Shown piece after piece: positions 1 through 11,154 of a stretch of 64,000 nucleotides of DNA. Source of the DNA: Macrocystis pyrifera (Eukaryota; Sar; Phaeophyceae; Laminariales; Laminariaceae); assembly GCA_031763025.1 (NCBI GenBank), contig JASSKH010000031.1, positions 3,769,783 to 3,833,782 on the forward strand. Reading direction: 5' to 3'. The notes below the pieces were generated by a model, which searched no databases, was not told the DNA's origin, and was given only the letters and a program-made list of their open reading frames with translations. A program made the translations under genes and the position numbers. How positions within the stretch are numbered: the stretch's first letter is position 1; the number at the start of each line of letters is the position of its first letter.

Positions 1-895
1 TGTGCCTGGCCAGTCCCGAGCTTATGACAAAAACGTAGAGAATCGGAGCTGATTTTTTTAAAGCCAGTTTGAAGTCTTACTGCAGCGCCTTTTCAGTCTC
101 TACTGCTGCACTCCGCCCCAGATTTTTTTCGGCCCTGAAATTTTTCACGCGTGTGTGCCAGGGTCGACCTGCTCATCAGCGAAGGAAAAACGAGCGAAAT
201 CGATGCCCGTGTCGCCCTACAAGCATCAAACGTCCGGCTACATATGACATACAATACCACCACCCCTTAACCACTAACTCCCGCCCACGCTTCTCACAAA
301 TGGTGCCATGACCGTGAAATATACCACGTTTGTGTCCCCTGTCCCTCTTTCCACCCACCACATGTTTTCCGAGCAAAAATTGACTCAGGGGCCCAGGAGA
401 TGCGCGAGAGATGGCCACTGGACTGTAGTATTCGTCATCCAATCAGCAATCGTACAACGTATCATCCACTTTTTTGCCGCGATTGTCAGCCAATCAGAAA
501 TCGTCTACAAATCGTACAGGGCCGTGTGATAGTATTTTCAAGTGTTTTGTACGATAGGTGTACGACAAAAAAAGTAGAGGTAACAGTCTCTCCTCCTTAT
601 ACAGTAGGCATTATATTGGTAGCCGTGGGGTCTCCGGTGCCGAAACGGGGTGCCATCATGATGACTTGTATTACGCAAGCGCAAAATGAATAACGACAGT
701 TACTGCATTGCCTCTGCATTCGTGCGCTGTTTCCCATGTTTATCCTTCTATGCTGACAGAGTAGTTGTGTGGTGCATGGAAAAGCTGTCGGTGGAATAAA
801 TACGGTAGTACTGTAGTACTTCGTGCTCTGGGTGGTGCTGAGGAAACACCTACCTGGTGGTTGATTTGTGCGTAGATGAGCGAAGATATAACAAA
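1..895. other. No recognisable gene
   Basis: Only short open frames without family resemblance or shared repeats were seen here. The stretch is treated as intergenic or unclassified repeat DNA. Confidence 0.5.
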
Positions 896-1080
896 TGTCC
901 TTGCCCTCGACGAAATGCATTCGAGCTCAGCTTGCTTGCGTTTTTTCTTGTGAAGGCGCAGTTAGTTGGAGTTGGTGAGAGTGACGAGAGAGACCAGTCG
1001 GCACCGGCACAGACGGCACCCTAGCAGGCGAGGTTTGCCTCAGACTGAGCGCCTGCGTGCTGGCTATTGGTACTACAAGC
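896..1080 (+). repeat. Dispersed repeat R1, copy 1 (partial)
   Basis: This starts with the words TTGCCCTCGA and GCATTCGAG, continues through GTTGGAGTTGGTGAGAGTGA and ends near GCGTGCTGGCTAT. The same order of words recurs at 2558-2850 and 5034-5355. No coding potential is conserved between the copies, so the short frames in it are not genes. Confidence 0.8.
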
Positions 1081-1480
1081 AGTTCCGCAACAACAAACAG
1101 CATTTCCCGGGTATTTTGTTTGTAGATACTATGGCTGCGGTGTCGGTTGCGCAATGAAAACTATGTGAAACACGCACGCACGACGGTTGAAAAGTAATCG
1201 ACACAGAAGATCTCTGTACCACACAGAGGATCGAAAAAGCGAACTATAAGGTCCCCAACAAGCAGTTCCACCGTGACAGGAGATCTCTGACCCCCCGTCT
1301 CTGGCTGGGACACAGAGTGTTACTTCTGAACTATGACGGCGCTTGTCCTGAGACTACCTGAGTTTTATATATTGAACTTTGTTTTTCGTCTTGAAGTTCA
1401 AGTGGGATTTTTCATCAAATGTAAAGACGTCGCAAATGGGTACCCGATTTAAGAGCTCCTCAGGGCAGGTCAGATACAGT
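1081..1480. repeat. Unclassified repeat-like stretch
   Basis: Bases 1135-1270 share words with the R3 repeat at 3370-3660 (GTCGGTTG, CAATGAAAA, CACGCACGACGG), so this is probably a diverged R3 copy. Nothing else is recognised. Confidence 0.4.
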
Positions 1481-1960
1481 CTATACGCGGGGCACGCTCT
1501 TCTGGTGTCCTCGTATGGTTGAGCCCCTCGGGTCAACAGCAATAATAGCAAAGATACGTGAGATACGCGTGCTCGAGTGCTCTCAGCGCGGGGCATGCTC
1601 TTCTCAACGCTTCATAGTTTTTTAAAAACTGAGAATAAGCATGCACGTATGGAGCAGGAAGCGTTGAGAAGTCATTATCTACAAGGATATTGGGCATGCT
1701 TTTCTCGGGTTCTCGTAGGGTCGAGCCCCTCGGTTCAACAGCATTACCGTTGTTCGGGTGGGGTGTCCACAGACACACAGCGGTAGTGTTAAGTAATTTC
1801 AACAGTTTTTCCCTTTTTCGTAATGCTCCTTACGTGCTTACTAGTGGTGTTTGCACAGCAGTATGGTTATATACTCACTCGTGCTCGAGTGCTATCTGCG
1901 CGGGGCATGCTCTTCTTGTGTCGCTCGTATAGTTGAGCCCCTCGAGTGATGCTGGTACAT
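1481..1960 (+). repeat. Degenerate minisatellite with GCGGGGCATGCTCTTCT core
   Basis: The core GCGGGGCATGCTCTTCT followed by GTGTCCTCGTATGGTTGAGCC recurs irregularly near 1490, 1600, 1690 and 1900, and again at 4300-4660. Units vary in length and are interrupted. The open frames here come from the repeat. Confidence 0.7.
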
Positions 1961-2090
1961 TATGGGTATGGTATGGTGCGTGGTACGGTATATACGGTGT
2001 GGCATGGTGTGTGGTGTGGCACGGTATGTGATATCGTATGTTAGAACGTATTATGGTACGGTTTGTTGGATATACTATATGGAAAAATCA
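1955..2090 (+). repeat. GGTATGGTA / GGTACGGTA simple-sequence block
   Basis: This is a run of degenerate GGTATGG, GGTACGG and GTGTGG words. The same kind of block occurs at 4680-4870 and 10770-10870, where it precedes repeat R2. Confidence 0.7.
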
Positions 2091-2097
2091 CGGTATT

Positions 2098-2292
2098 GTC
2101 ATAAGGATTACCATGGACTGGGTAATCGATCGATCTTTTATTCCTATAGATCAGTAGGTAATACCTTCATATTTGGCGTCGTCGGCGAGTAGGTAATACC
2201 ATCGCTTTTGACGTCGTCCAGGTCACGGGTTCGAACCTCACTTAGAACGATCCCTTTACAGAAACGCTTGCGCGTGTCTGAAAAAAAAAAAA
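2098..2292 (+). repeat. tRNA-derived SINE family B, copy 1
   Basis: The box A-like word TAGATCAGTAGG (about 2148) is followed by a box B-like word GGGTTCGAACCTC (about 2227), and the element ends in an A run at 2280-2292. This is the layout of a tRNA-derived SINE with an internal RNA polymerase III promoter. The A-box region appears twice (2148 and 2190), as if duplicated. No convincing target-site duplication was seen. Confidence 0.65.
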
Positions 2293-2407
2293 TGAACACA
2301 TATCTCTGGTCCCCAGGTAATGAAACGAATCGGGTAGTAGGTCAGCGTACAGACATATACAATTCCGACGCCCCAAACATCCCACCGTTCAGAGGGTGAG
2401 ATAGTGT

Positions 2408-2486
2408 TATAAGGATTACCATGGGCTGGGTAATCGATCGATTATTTTACCCCTATAGCTCAGTAGGCAATACCTTCACAGTATGT
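2408..2486 (+). repeat. SINE family B, copy 2 (5' fragment)
   Basis: It repeats the head of copy 1 (TAAGGATTACCATGGGCTGG) and holds a near-perfect tRNA box A, TAGCTCAGTAGGCA. It stops before box B and has no A tail, so it is a truncated copy. Confidence 0.6.
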
Positions 2487-2557
2487 AATAAGGTATGATG
2501 GTACGGTGTGGTGGATATATTATTTTTGGTTAAATACTCAGTTTTAATTTTTTTTTA

Positions 2558-2850
2558 TTGCCCTCGATGAAAAAGCATTCGAGCGCTGTTCTCAGTTTGC
2601 TTGACTTTCTTTTTGTGAAAAGTCGTTGTTGGAGTTGGTGAGAGTGACGAGAGAGACTGTAGTCGGCACTGGCACAGAACGCAACCCAGCAGGCGGGTTT
2701 TGGCTCAGACTGAACGCCTGCGTGCTGGCTATCTGCACTACTCGCGTGGTCGTACTGGGCGGGGATATGGGATATTCTTCGTGGTTCGTAAAGGGCATTC
2801 GACATGCTAGAAACAGTTCTTCGTGTTGTTGGTAGTGATGCACCAGATTC
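2558..2850 (+). repeat. Dispersed repeat R1, copy 2
   Basis: It matches 5034-5355 through most of its length, including GTTGGAGTTGGTGAGAGTGA and the right end TTTCACAGCCTAC just beyond the block. Confidence 0.8.
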
Positions 2851-3224
2851 TTTCACAGCCTACGATTACTAGAAGAGTGGAAATGACGAACGTGACAGAT
2901 ATACGGCGGCAGTGGTCAAGCTCCCAACTGCATGAAGCTACTGCGTTGGCGGTTGTTGTACGAGTATTGTCATGGATATGTTGTTGTCGTTCTCAGCCTC
3001 GTCATACACAGTAGTGCTAACGACAGATGTCGCACCAGCTGGGCCGGAACAGGCGACAGGTGCTGCCAGCCGGCAGACCCCGGGCACACAACCATCAAGG
3101 GACGACCGCGGGGACACAGGAACTGCACGTCGATTTCAAATGTAGTGCCACCAGCCGCAGCGCACCACAGCGGTACGAGCCACGCACCAGTACAACAGCA
3201 TTGAGATCGATTTCATTGAGATAA
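2851..3224. other. No recognisable gene
   Basis: Short frames only, with no shared repeat identified. Confidence 0.4.
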
Positions 3225-3665
3225 TCGGTTTCAGAGTGCTATAAACATTATTACTTGAGCGATGCGCCTCACAGCGCAGAAACCTTGTACAACTACTCCA
3301 ACTTCCACAGCGGCACGAGCACCTGCATGAGTGCTATAGCTTTGGGATCGATTTCTGCCTGCTGTCGGTTGTATGTCGGCTGTCCAATGAAAAACATGTC
3401 GGTTGTGCCAAGAAACACGCACGACGGCTACTACGAAGTAAACGACAGATTGACAAGTGATCCCCAACAAGCAGTACCGCAACAATAATAGTATTTCCGA
3501 CGTATTACCTGCGGCTTGGTTTCTTGATACTGCGGCCACAACATGCACCTGCCTTCCGTCGGTTGTATGTCGGTTGTCCAATGAAAAAAATGTCGGTTGA
3601 GCCAAAAAAACACGCACGACGCCTACTGCAAAGTAAAGGACAGATTGACAAGAGATATCTGGCGG
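3225..3665 (+). repeat. Repeat R3, two adjacent partial copies
   Basis: The words GTTGTATGTCGG, GTCCAATGAAAAA, ATGTCGGTTG and CACGCACGAC occur in order at 3370-3435 and again at 3555-3620, each followed by a diverged AAAGTAAACGACAGATTGACAA-like stretch. A diverged relative lies at 1135-1270. Confidence 0.65.
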
Positions 3666-3884
3666 AGTTTTCGTCTAACAAATATCATGAGGTCGCAATG
3701 TGAGTTTTCAAATAATGTACAAGTAACGATGTCGCAATCGGTAGTCTTTCTGTTTATTTGTAGTGCAGCTGCGGCGAAAATTACGGGTGGAAAGATACAG
3801 CAAACACACATTACACGTGAAAATGATAGAAAAAGTCCCCAGGCTGATGTAAAGATCGTGTTCGGCTATAATTTTTTTTTTTAT

Positions 3885-4060
3885 AAATTTTGAAATACGT
3901 CAGGTGTGAGTTCGACTGATTAAATAGTTGATACTCAACTTTGCAAGCTGCGTAATACGTCTCGTCTATATTCCATTTTTGCCGAATTTTACAAGTATTG
4001 TGATATAAATCGAACGCGCGCATTCTATATGTAATTCCTCGTCAAAGATATAGGCCAGTG
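3885..4060 (+). repeat. Dispersed repeat R4, copy 1
   Basis: It runs from TTTTGAAATACGTCAGGTG through GATACTCAACTTTGCAAGCT to CAAAGATATAGGCCAG. A nearly identical copy lies at 27680-27846, with shorter relatives at 39325-39395 and 61068-61145. An inverted piece lies at 27612-27660. Confidence 0.8.
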
Positions 4061-4720
4061 GCTATTAAAAGTTGCTCGGTATCTGTCGTGCTTCTGTCTC
4101 ATTTCTGTCGTGCTGTCTTATTTTAACTACTTACTGCTGCGTGGAGACCATTTTGCAAAACTCAATGTGGTATCTATATTCGTTCGTGTGTTTGTGTAAC
4201 CACAGCAGGACAGTATCTTGGTACAACAGCAGTATGGCATATATTCTCGTTTGTGTGGTGTCGGTACAACAAGAGTATGGTATCTATGCTCGTTCGTGCT
4301 CGAGGGCTCTGCGCGGGGCATGCTCTTCTTGTGTCCTTGTACGGCTCTGCAATCAGAGAGCTGACGGCGCTCTGCCATCGCTCGTCGCGAGCTTGCTCCT
4401 CCTGCTCTGTCGCCCTGAAGGCATGATTTTGTGTGCTTGTGGTCTTGGTACAGCGTATGCAGTCAGAGAGCTGACGCTCTGCCATCGCTCATCGCGAGCT
4501 CGCATGCTCTTGTGTCCTCGTGGTGTTGGTACACCAGTATGGTATCTATACTCGCTCCTGCTCTGTCGCCCTGAAGGCATGCTCTTGTGCACTTGTGGTG
4601 TTTGTTGGTGCAACAGTATGATGGTATCTATACTCGTTCAGTCCTCGTATGGTTGAGCCCCTCGGGTGGTGTTGGTACAGTATGGGTATGGTATGGTACG
4701 CAGTACGGTACGGTACGGTG
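4061..4720 (+). repeat. Minisatellite block, second locus
   Basis: It has the same core as 1481-1960 (GCGGGGCATGCTCTTCT, GTTGAGCCCCTCGGGT), mixed with GAGAGCTGACG and CGCCCTGAAGGCATG words that are each repeated. A 194-codon open frame crosses it but is made of repeat units. Confidence 0.7.
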
Positions 4721-4825
4721 TGGCACGGTATGTGGTATGTTATGGCGGTACGGTTTGATGCACTATAGATATGGAGAAATCACGGTATGTGACATGGTAT
4801 CTTGGTGGTATGGTGTGATGATTAC

Positions 4826-5030
4826 TGTGTGGTGGATGTATTATATGGCTAAATATTGCCTGGTGGTATGGTATGTTTCAGTATATAAGGTCTGTAAGAG
4901 TCGAATACGCCGTATGAATATCATCTGTAATGAATTAATATATCCATCATCGGAACAAACTAATATAAGTTCAAAATTTAAGGGATGAGGACAAACAGAC
5001 AGACAGACAGGCAGATCTGCAATTACCAAA
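4826..5030 (+). repeat. Dispersed repeat R2, copy 1
   Basis: It runs from GTGTGGTGGATGTATTATAT through CAGTATATAAGGTC to GACAGACAGGCAG and GCAATTACC. The matching copy is 10847-11037. It follows a GGTATGG block in both places. Confidence 0.75.
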
Positions 5031-5033
5031 ATT

Positions 5034-5355
5034 GTTCTTGCCCTCGATGAAATGCATTCGAACGCTGTTCTCAGTTTGATTATCTTTCTTTTGTGAAGTC
5101 GCGGTTGGAGTTGGTGAGAGTGATGAGAGAGACCAGTCCGCATCGGCACAGACGGCACCCCAGGAGGCGGGGTTTGGCTGAGACTGATTGTCTGCGTGCT
5201 GGCTATCGGTACTACTCATGGTCGTACTGGCCGGGAGCATACAAATTTGTCGGTGTTCGTGAAAGACATTCGACAAGTTAGCAAAAAATCTGCTTCCGGT
5301 TGGTATTAATGGTGAAGCACGAGACATTTTCACAGCCTACTTTCGTATTACTACT
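5034..5355 (+). repeat. Dispersed repeat R1, copy 3
   Basis: This is the longest copy. It abuts R2 directly at its left side, showing nested or compound repeat structure. Confidence 0.8.
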
Positions 5356-5436
5356 TATAGAAGCTCGATGCACCATTGCTTACTATGAAAAAATATATTA
5401 TTTGATACAAGTACCCTGGTGTGTGTGTTTTGCACA

Positions 5437-5566
5437 TTAAACCGTTCTTTCTACACGTCATCCAGCACAACCAGTGTCCGTGCCGATTCTTCAATCCTAG
5501 AGAGTTCAAGTTATAAGGTCACAAAACTACGACATAGCGATATCATAGAGTAAACAACGCAATGCC
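5437..5566 (-). repeat. Repeat R5 arm, interrupted by a SINE
   Basis: It is the reverse complement of 9217-9362 (shared words AACCAGTGTCCGTGCCGATT and CTTCAATCCT). Its terminal part continues at 5911-5965 on the far side of the SINE inserted at 5572-5910. Confidence 0.7.
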
Positions 5567-5571
5567 ATGTC

Positions 5572-5910
5572 CCATAGTCGGCGTCCCCGGTGGCTTGATG
5601 GGTGGTCCGCGTGCCTGTCAAGATCAATTTCGTGGCTTCAAGTCTCACCGAGTGCATGCTCATAGGGACTTTTTCTTGCATAAAAAATTGATAAGCGGAA
5701 AGCGCGAAAGCGTGAGTTGGCTACATTCGATGAAAATCGACGAGCAGTGGGAATGCTGAACCCTATGCGCGACTAAAAATAAAGGCACGTACCGGGGGGG
5801 AGAAGGGACGACACCTGTGACCACGGCTTGTCCAGAAGATCGTCGAGGGTAAAAAGCTCCTACGAGTGGGCTGGAAAGTAAAAGTGATTAAAAATAAATA
5901 AAAAATAAAA
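5572..5910 (+). repeat. tRNA-derived SINE family A, copy 1
   Basis: The head carries a degraded box A (TGGCTTGATGGG, about 5591) and box B-like TTCAAGTCTCACC (about 5638). The body ends in an A-rich tail of AAATAAA units. ATGTC at 5567-5571 is repeated at 5911-5915 as a target-site duplication, and joining the flanks restores the terminal sequence of the R5 element seen at 9498. The 65-codon frame in it is not a gene; the same frame recurs in copy 2. Confidence 0.8.
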
Positions 5911-6302
5911 ATGTCATTATACCGGATACGACAGGCACGGCATACACATTCTATAAATTATAAATAACAAACGGAAACAAAAAAACATGTCACGTGTGTG
6001 GTATGACCATTGCAATAACCAAAAGACCCTCCACGCGGCGTACAATGGGAGTGGCCGTGACATGCATCCATACACAAGTGGACGCACAGCAAGAACGTAG
6101 CATGTCGTTGACAATGCTAACGAGCCATGCGGCGGCCACCGGTCGCGCAAAAGCATTAAAAATATTGCAGCGGCCACATGCCACGTGTATTTCGCCCACC
6201 CGGCTACCGCTGTCTCCCCGGCGGAGCAGGACAAATAGCTTAAATTGCGCACCGGCAGCCTATGCGAACACAAATAGACAGGAGAGCATTCGCGCAGAAC
6301 GG

Positions 6303-6790
6303 CAGTAAGGTCGTAAATGGTCAGGTATTTAAGGAACATTAACTGTTTGGTATGAATTGCCCAGCGATCCTTACTTTGACGGACACAGATTGGTACAGCA
6401 GTAAATGGCCAGGTATTTAAGGAACGTTAATTATGTACAGTAGCTTGAAATACACAGCGGTCCTTACTTTCACGGATATTAGTCGTACAACAAGTAAATT
6501 GTCAGGTGTTTTACCCTTTTAGGACTGCAGTCCTATTTTCGGGACCAAACACTCGAATTCTAAGTAATTTGTCCCCCGAACAGGACTGTGGTCCTAAAAG
6601 GGTCAAGGAACGTTAATTATTGAGTAAAATACACAGCGGTCCTTACTTTGACGGACACAGTGGTACAACCGTAAATGGCCAGGTATTCAAGCAACGCTGA
6701 GTATTTAGTATGAAATACAAAACTGTCCTTACTTTCACGGACATAGCCGTACAGCGGTAAATGGTCAGGTACTTAAGGAACGTTGATTAT
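6303..6790 (+). repeat. Tandem array of ~85-93-bp units
   Basis: The words GTAAATGGCCAGGTATTTAA, GGAACGTTAAT and CACAGCGGTCCTTACTTT recur with starts near 6312, 6401, 6494, 6672 and 6757. One unit is interrupted by the inverted-repeat element at 6514-6602. Related units lie at 9820-9945 and 10200-10350. The array ends directly against the 5'-truncated LINE-1. Confidence 0.75.
6514..6602 (+). mobile_element. MITE family M2, copy 1
   Basis: The 89-bp element has ends CCCTTTTAGGACTGCAGTCC and the near-perfect inverse GGACTGTGGTCCTAAAAGGG. It sits inside one unit of the tandem array, so it inserted after the array formed. Related elements lie at 40361-40455, 41417-41742 and 46108-46305. Confidence 0.7.
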
Positions 6791-6829
6791 GTAATATGGG
6801 ATACACTGCGATCGGACCCGACTACCGAA

Positions 6830-8274
6830 GGAGGGTACACGGTCCTTCACAAAAAGAAGGACCGAACTGATTGCAACAACTACAGAGGGATTTCGCTTGT
6901 TGCGCACGCAGGCAAAGTTTTGTTGAAAATCGTTGCGTCCCGCCTCAGCAGCTACTGCGAGACCGAGGAATTACTCCCGGAAGAACAGTGCGGCTTCCGC
7001 CCCGAACGATCAACGATTGATATGTTGTTCGTCGTGCGCCGGTTGCAAGAGCTTGGAAGACAGAGGAAAATCCCCCTGTACTTGTGCTTCATCGATCTGC
7101 AGAAAGCATACGACTCTGTCGACCGAGAGCTGTTATGGGAAGTACTCACACGTTTTGGCGTACCAACCAAGATGCTGAGAATTATCCGTAATTTCCACGA
7201 TGGCATGCGGGCTCGCGTGCGTACGGATGACGGCGAGCACCCGGAATGGTTTGATGTCACGCAGGGGCTGCGGTAAGGCTGTGTGCTGTCACCGTTACTG
7301 TTCAACGTATTCTTCGCTGCTGCGTTGCACGTCGTACTAGTACGCTTTAGCCATGACGAAGCCATCGTAAGGGATTTGGTCCAACTCAGTGATGCAGGAG
7401 CAGTCGGAACGGAGGAGCAGGAGCCGTTGGCGTGCGTGCGAAGGGCTGTATGGGGCATGCTGTACGCCGATGACGCAGGGATTGTCTCGAAGTCGGCTGA
7501 AGGGCTCGCGAAAATGATGACAGTCATCGTGACTGTCTGCGAAGCAGCAGGCCTTACGGTGTCGGAAAAGAAGACAGAGACAATGCTTCTACAAACGCCA
7601 GACCAGAACACCCTCGCACCACCGCTCGTCATCGAAGCAGCAGGCCATAGGTATAAGCAGACGGCCCAGTTCTTATACCTAGGCGGCATTATCCACGAAA
7701 ACGCTGATCTCTCGCCCGAAATCGACCGACGGATCCGTCTCATGCGAGCATGCCTCAAACGGTTCGGCCCAGAGCTGTATGATAGGACGACCGCCTGAAT
7801 GTCCGAATGCTGAAGGCCGGGGTGATTGAGACCCTGCTGTACGGGTGTGTGACGTGGACCCTCAGAGCGGAACACTTTGCCAAAAATCGAACGGCTCACC
7901 ACCAAGTCCTGTTGCGAGTCGTTGGCTTCCAGCGCCGACTTCGTACTGACCATACCACCCTCTCGTACGCGAAGGCCCTCAAGATGACACGTTGCGAGAG
8001 CATCGAAACGACCATCCGCAAACGGCGTCTCTTCTTCGCGGGGGGGGTGGCACGGCAAAGCAAGGATCGATTACCCAGTCGGGTAATGTTCGGGACGATG
8101 GCTGGTGGGGAGAACTCGAGACTTGGCGGACAGTTTAAGACTTGGCATATATGCATAGCCGAAGACCTTAGGGAGTTCCGAGCCACCGAAGGGTCAACGG
8201 AACTTGCCCCCTTGGTGTTCGGAGTTGAGACCGCGCTGTGGTCCACTGCTGCAAAAAAGGCGGGGAAGTGGTAG
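6830..8274 (+). pseudogene. Non-LTR retrotransposon reverse transcriptase (LINE-1), 5'-truncated and broken
   Basis: The reading frame encodes a reverse transcriptase of the non-LTR type: NNYRGI near the start, [17 protein letters not shown] with a catalytic aspartate, GCVLSPLLFNVFF, and the active-site YADD at 7463-7474. A C-terminal region ending at 8274 follows. No endonuclease domain is present, because the 5' end is cut off at a junction with the tandem array. An in-frame TAA at 7274-7276 replaces the glutamine expected in the GLRQGC motif, and a frameshift near 7797-7807 separates the last 155 codons. The element cannot make an intact protein. The clade within non-LTR elements is not settled. 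The antisense frames of this segment are shadows. Confidence 0.88.
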
Positions 8275-9175
8275 CGGGGGATCCTCGAAGCAGCCGAACG
8301 GTTCATGGTGAGATGGCACGAGGCTGAGGCTGAGCTGAGTAGGCAGCGCCGCGCATCCGCCGTGGGTGGTGTCCAAGGGAATGGGGGGAAGAGGGGCAAC
8401 AAGAGGCGTAGCAGAAAACCCGACCAAGGGGATGCGGAGAGGGGGGGAAACAGGAGTAGAAAAGGGAAACTGCAGTGGACGAAAGTAGGAAGGAGATGGC
8501 AGACAGGGTAGCAAGGCACCGGGCAGACTAGGAAGCAGAACATGCCTAAACTACTCGTACCACCAACTGGTCCAGCTGGTTCGAACGTGGTCTTCCTTCG
8601 TCTTCCTTTTGTTTTTGTTTATTTTCGTTTCACTTTATTTTCTTCTTTTTGCACTGACCCTATGTAATTTTCATGTTGTTTTCTTTCTCTTCCCTTCTCC
8701 GATTGATAAGCCTTATTGAAGGAGTCGTGTGGCGTGGGTGGATGACGAGCCTGCTTTAATTGTTTCGTATTGTCTGACGCCGAGGGGCCGGGCATAGTTG
8801 ACAAACGCTGGACGGAGGTGGCAGACAGGGTAGCACGGTACCAGGCAGACCAGCAGGGAGACCCTGGCTGTGCTACTCGTACCATAAACTGCTGCCGCTA
8901 CGTGGAGGATGCTTTGTGCTTTGTTTGGTTTGCCTGTGTTATTTTCCCCTGGTTCTTAGTCTTACTCTGTTGACGACGACTAGTGGTGTTTTTTTTTCTT
9001 TTTCTTTTTTTCCAGTTCGTTTTTTTCAAGTGTCTGCCAGATCCCCTGCGGGGGGGGCACGATGGTTTGTTTCTTATATATATTTATTTTTGTTTTTCCT
9101 TGTTTCTTTTTCTTTTTCGAATTGTCTTCTTCGTTTATGTTTTATTATTTTCTCTTTGTTTCGTTTCGTTTCTCT
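8275..9175 (+). other. LINE-1 3' flank and T-rich low-complexity DNA
   Basis: GCAGACAGGGTAGCA occurs at 8498 and again at 8820, followed in both by GGCAGAC and CTACTCGTACCA, so a part of the 3' region is duplicated. From 8980 the strand is T-rich simple sequence. No gene is recognised. Confidence 0.5.
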
Positions 9176-9553
9176 AGGTCATGGAATGTGTATGTCGTGC
9201 CTGTCGTACGTAGTATGATAACATGGCATTCCATTGCATACGCGGCAACGTAGTATCTCTGTGGCGTAGCTTTGTGACCACAGAACGTGTATCTCTCGAG
9301 GATTGAAGAATCGGCACGGACACTGGTTGTGCTGGATGTCGACGGGTAGAAAGAACGGTTTAACGTGAAGAAAACAACAACAACAACAACAACCACAACA
9401 CGATCGTCCACGTAGACAGGCACAGTCTGTAAGGTCGAGCGTACCCCCGGCTCCTCATATACTATATTGTTCCGTATGCAGTGAGCATAGTAGACAATGG
9501 GATGCCATGTCATCATACTGGATATGACCGTCACGACATACGTATTCTATGAA
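9176..9553. mobile_element. Repeat R5: inverted-repeat element
   Basis: The outer ~56 bases are inverted copies: CATGGAATGTGTATGTCGTG at 9180 matches, inverted, CACGACATACGTATTCTATG at 9532. The inner part is shared with 5437-5566. An (ACA)n run lies at 9371. The ~380-bp size and lack of coding suggest a non-autonomous DNA transposon. Confidence 0.6.
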
Positions 9554-9819
9554 AGAGCTGAGAGAGAAAACAAAAGATGCACTTACTAACACCCCGCGTG
9601 AAACCTGACGCATACCAACCGGCCATAATCTATCAACCGTCATGCTCCCCTTCAGGCGTACCTGGTAGGGAACACAGTAGACAATGCATATACTTAAATC
9701 CAGAAGTGCTGCTCGAACACTAACCTGCTGCGGCTACCTGGAGGGTGCTTTGCGCTTTGTGCCTTGGTTGGCTTGATACTTTCTACATACCACATTGACA
9801 CGTATGCATTAAGCACAGC

Positions 9820-10575
9820 AGTAGTATGGGATACACAGCGGTCCTTACGCTGACGGACACAGTCGTACAGGAGTAAATGGCAAGGCCTACACAGTGGTCC
9901 TTACTTTCACGGACATAGTCGCACAGCAGTCAATATTCCAGCTTGGTCACGTTAATCTCTGCGTTGATGCAAGGCAAGGAGGCGCTGCTCGACGCACGCA
10001 CTGCCATGGGACCCGAAGGAGGGTACACGATCGTCCAAGCAGAGGCGCAGTCTGTAAGGTCCAGTGTACCTCCAGCTCCTGTGCTGCTGCTGTGCCGCAT
10101 TGCAACTGTCCGCTACCACCGCATCGCCTCGCGGGTTTGCACTGACACCGATGAAGGCTGAAAGCTTTGTGAGGTACATCATTGCAGATTACAGAACACA
10201 GCAGTAGCATGGGATACACAGCGGTCCTTACTTTGACGGACACAGTCGTACAGGAGTAAATGGCAAGGTATTTAAGGACCGTTAAATAGTTAGTATGAAA
10301 TACACAGCGGTCCTTACCTTCATGGACATAGTCGTACAGCAGTCAATATTCCAGCTTAGCTAGTTAAGCTCTGCGTTGCTGCAAGACAAGGAAACGCTGC
10401 CCGACGCACACACTGACATGGAGGGTACACGATCGTCCAAGCAGAGGCGCACTCTGTAAGGTCGAGTGTGCCCCCAGCCCCTGCGCTGCTGCTGTGCCGC
10501 ATTGCAACTGTCCGTTACCACCGCATCGCCTCGCCAGTTTGCCCTGACATCGATGAAGGCTGAAACGCGGAATTG
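9820..10575 (+). repeat. Direct duplication of a ~370-bp block
   Basis: The block CACAGCGGTCCTTAC, then AGTCAATATTCCAGCTT, GGGTACACGATCGTCCAAGC, GCATTGCAACTGTCCG and GATGAAGGCTGAAA occurs at 9835-10160 and at 10215-10565. The first part belongs to the tandem family of 6303-6790. Confidence 0.75.
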
Positions 10576-10846
10576 GCTGCCTGTAAATAACTTCACCTTC
10601 CTGGCTGTGCTGTTGTTCTTCGGGGCGGTCGTCGCATGCGCTCCCTGGTGCCATCGCTCTCCCTTTGCACTTCACCTCATATATCACCTCACCACCTTGC
10701 ACCTTCACCTCACTTATCACCTCATCCCCTGGCACCTTCAACATATGATATTGTGTACTTGATGTGATATCGTGGGATGCTGGTGGTATGGTATATGGGA
10801 AAAACACGGTATGTGGTATGGTCTGTTGGCGGTATGGTATGATTGT
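10576..10846. other. No recognisable gene; short CACCTCA and GGTATGG repeats
   Basis: CTTCACCTCATATATCACCT-like units repeat at 10670-10745, followed by GGTATGG-type sequence. Confidence 0.45.
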
Positions 10847-11037
10847 ACGATGTGGTGGACGTATTATATGGCTAAATTTGCCTGGTCGTGCGGTATGTTT
10901 CAGTATATAAGGTCCGTAAGGGTCGAATACGTCGTACGAATATCTTATGTAATGACCTTATATATTGACCGTTGGAAATTGGTCGAAAATATAAGCCATG
11001 CCGACAGACAGGCCGTCAGACAAGTTTGCAATTACCG
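10847..11037 (+). repeat. Dispersed repeat R2, copy 2
   Basis: It matches 4826-5030, including CAGTATATAAGGTC, GGGTCGAATACG, the CGACAGACAGGC stretch and GCAATTACC. Confidence 0.75.
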
Positions 11038-11154
11038 CAGCTGATACTCAGTTTTACAAACTGAGAATAGAGACTCAGTTTGACAATAGCAACCAATGAG
11101 AAAAAGAATAGGAGATTGGACGTTGTCGTGTTGCTGTGACCGTGTACTCGGAAC

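Noticed and set aside
2140-2245. Functional tRNA gene
   Set aside because: Box A and B are present but no cloverleaf with matching acceptor stem could be drawn, and an A tail follows: a SINE.
6952-8058. 368-codon minus-strand frame
   Set aside because: It is antisense to the reverse transcriptase and has no family motif.
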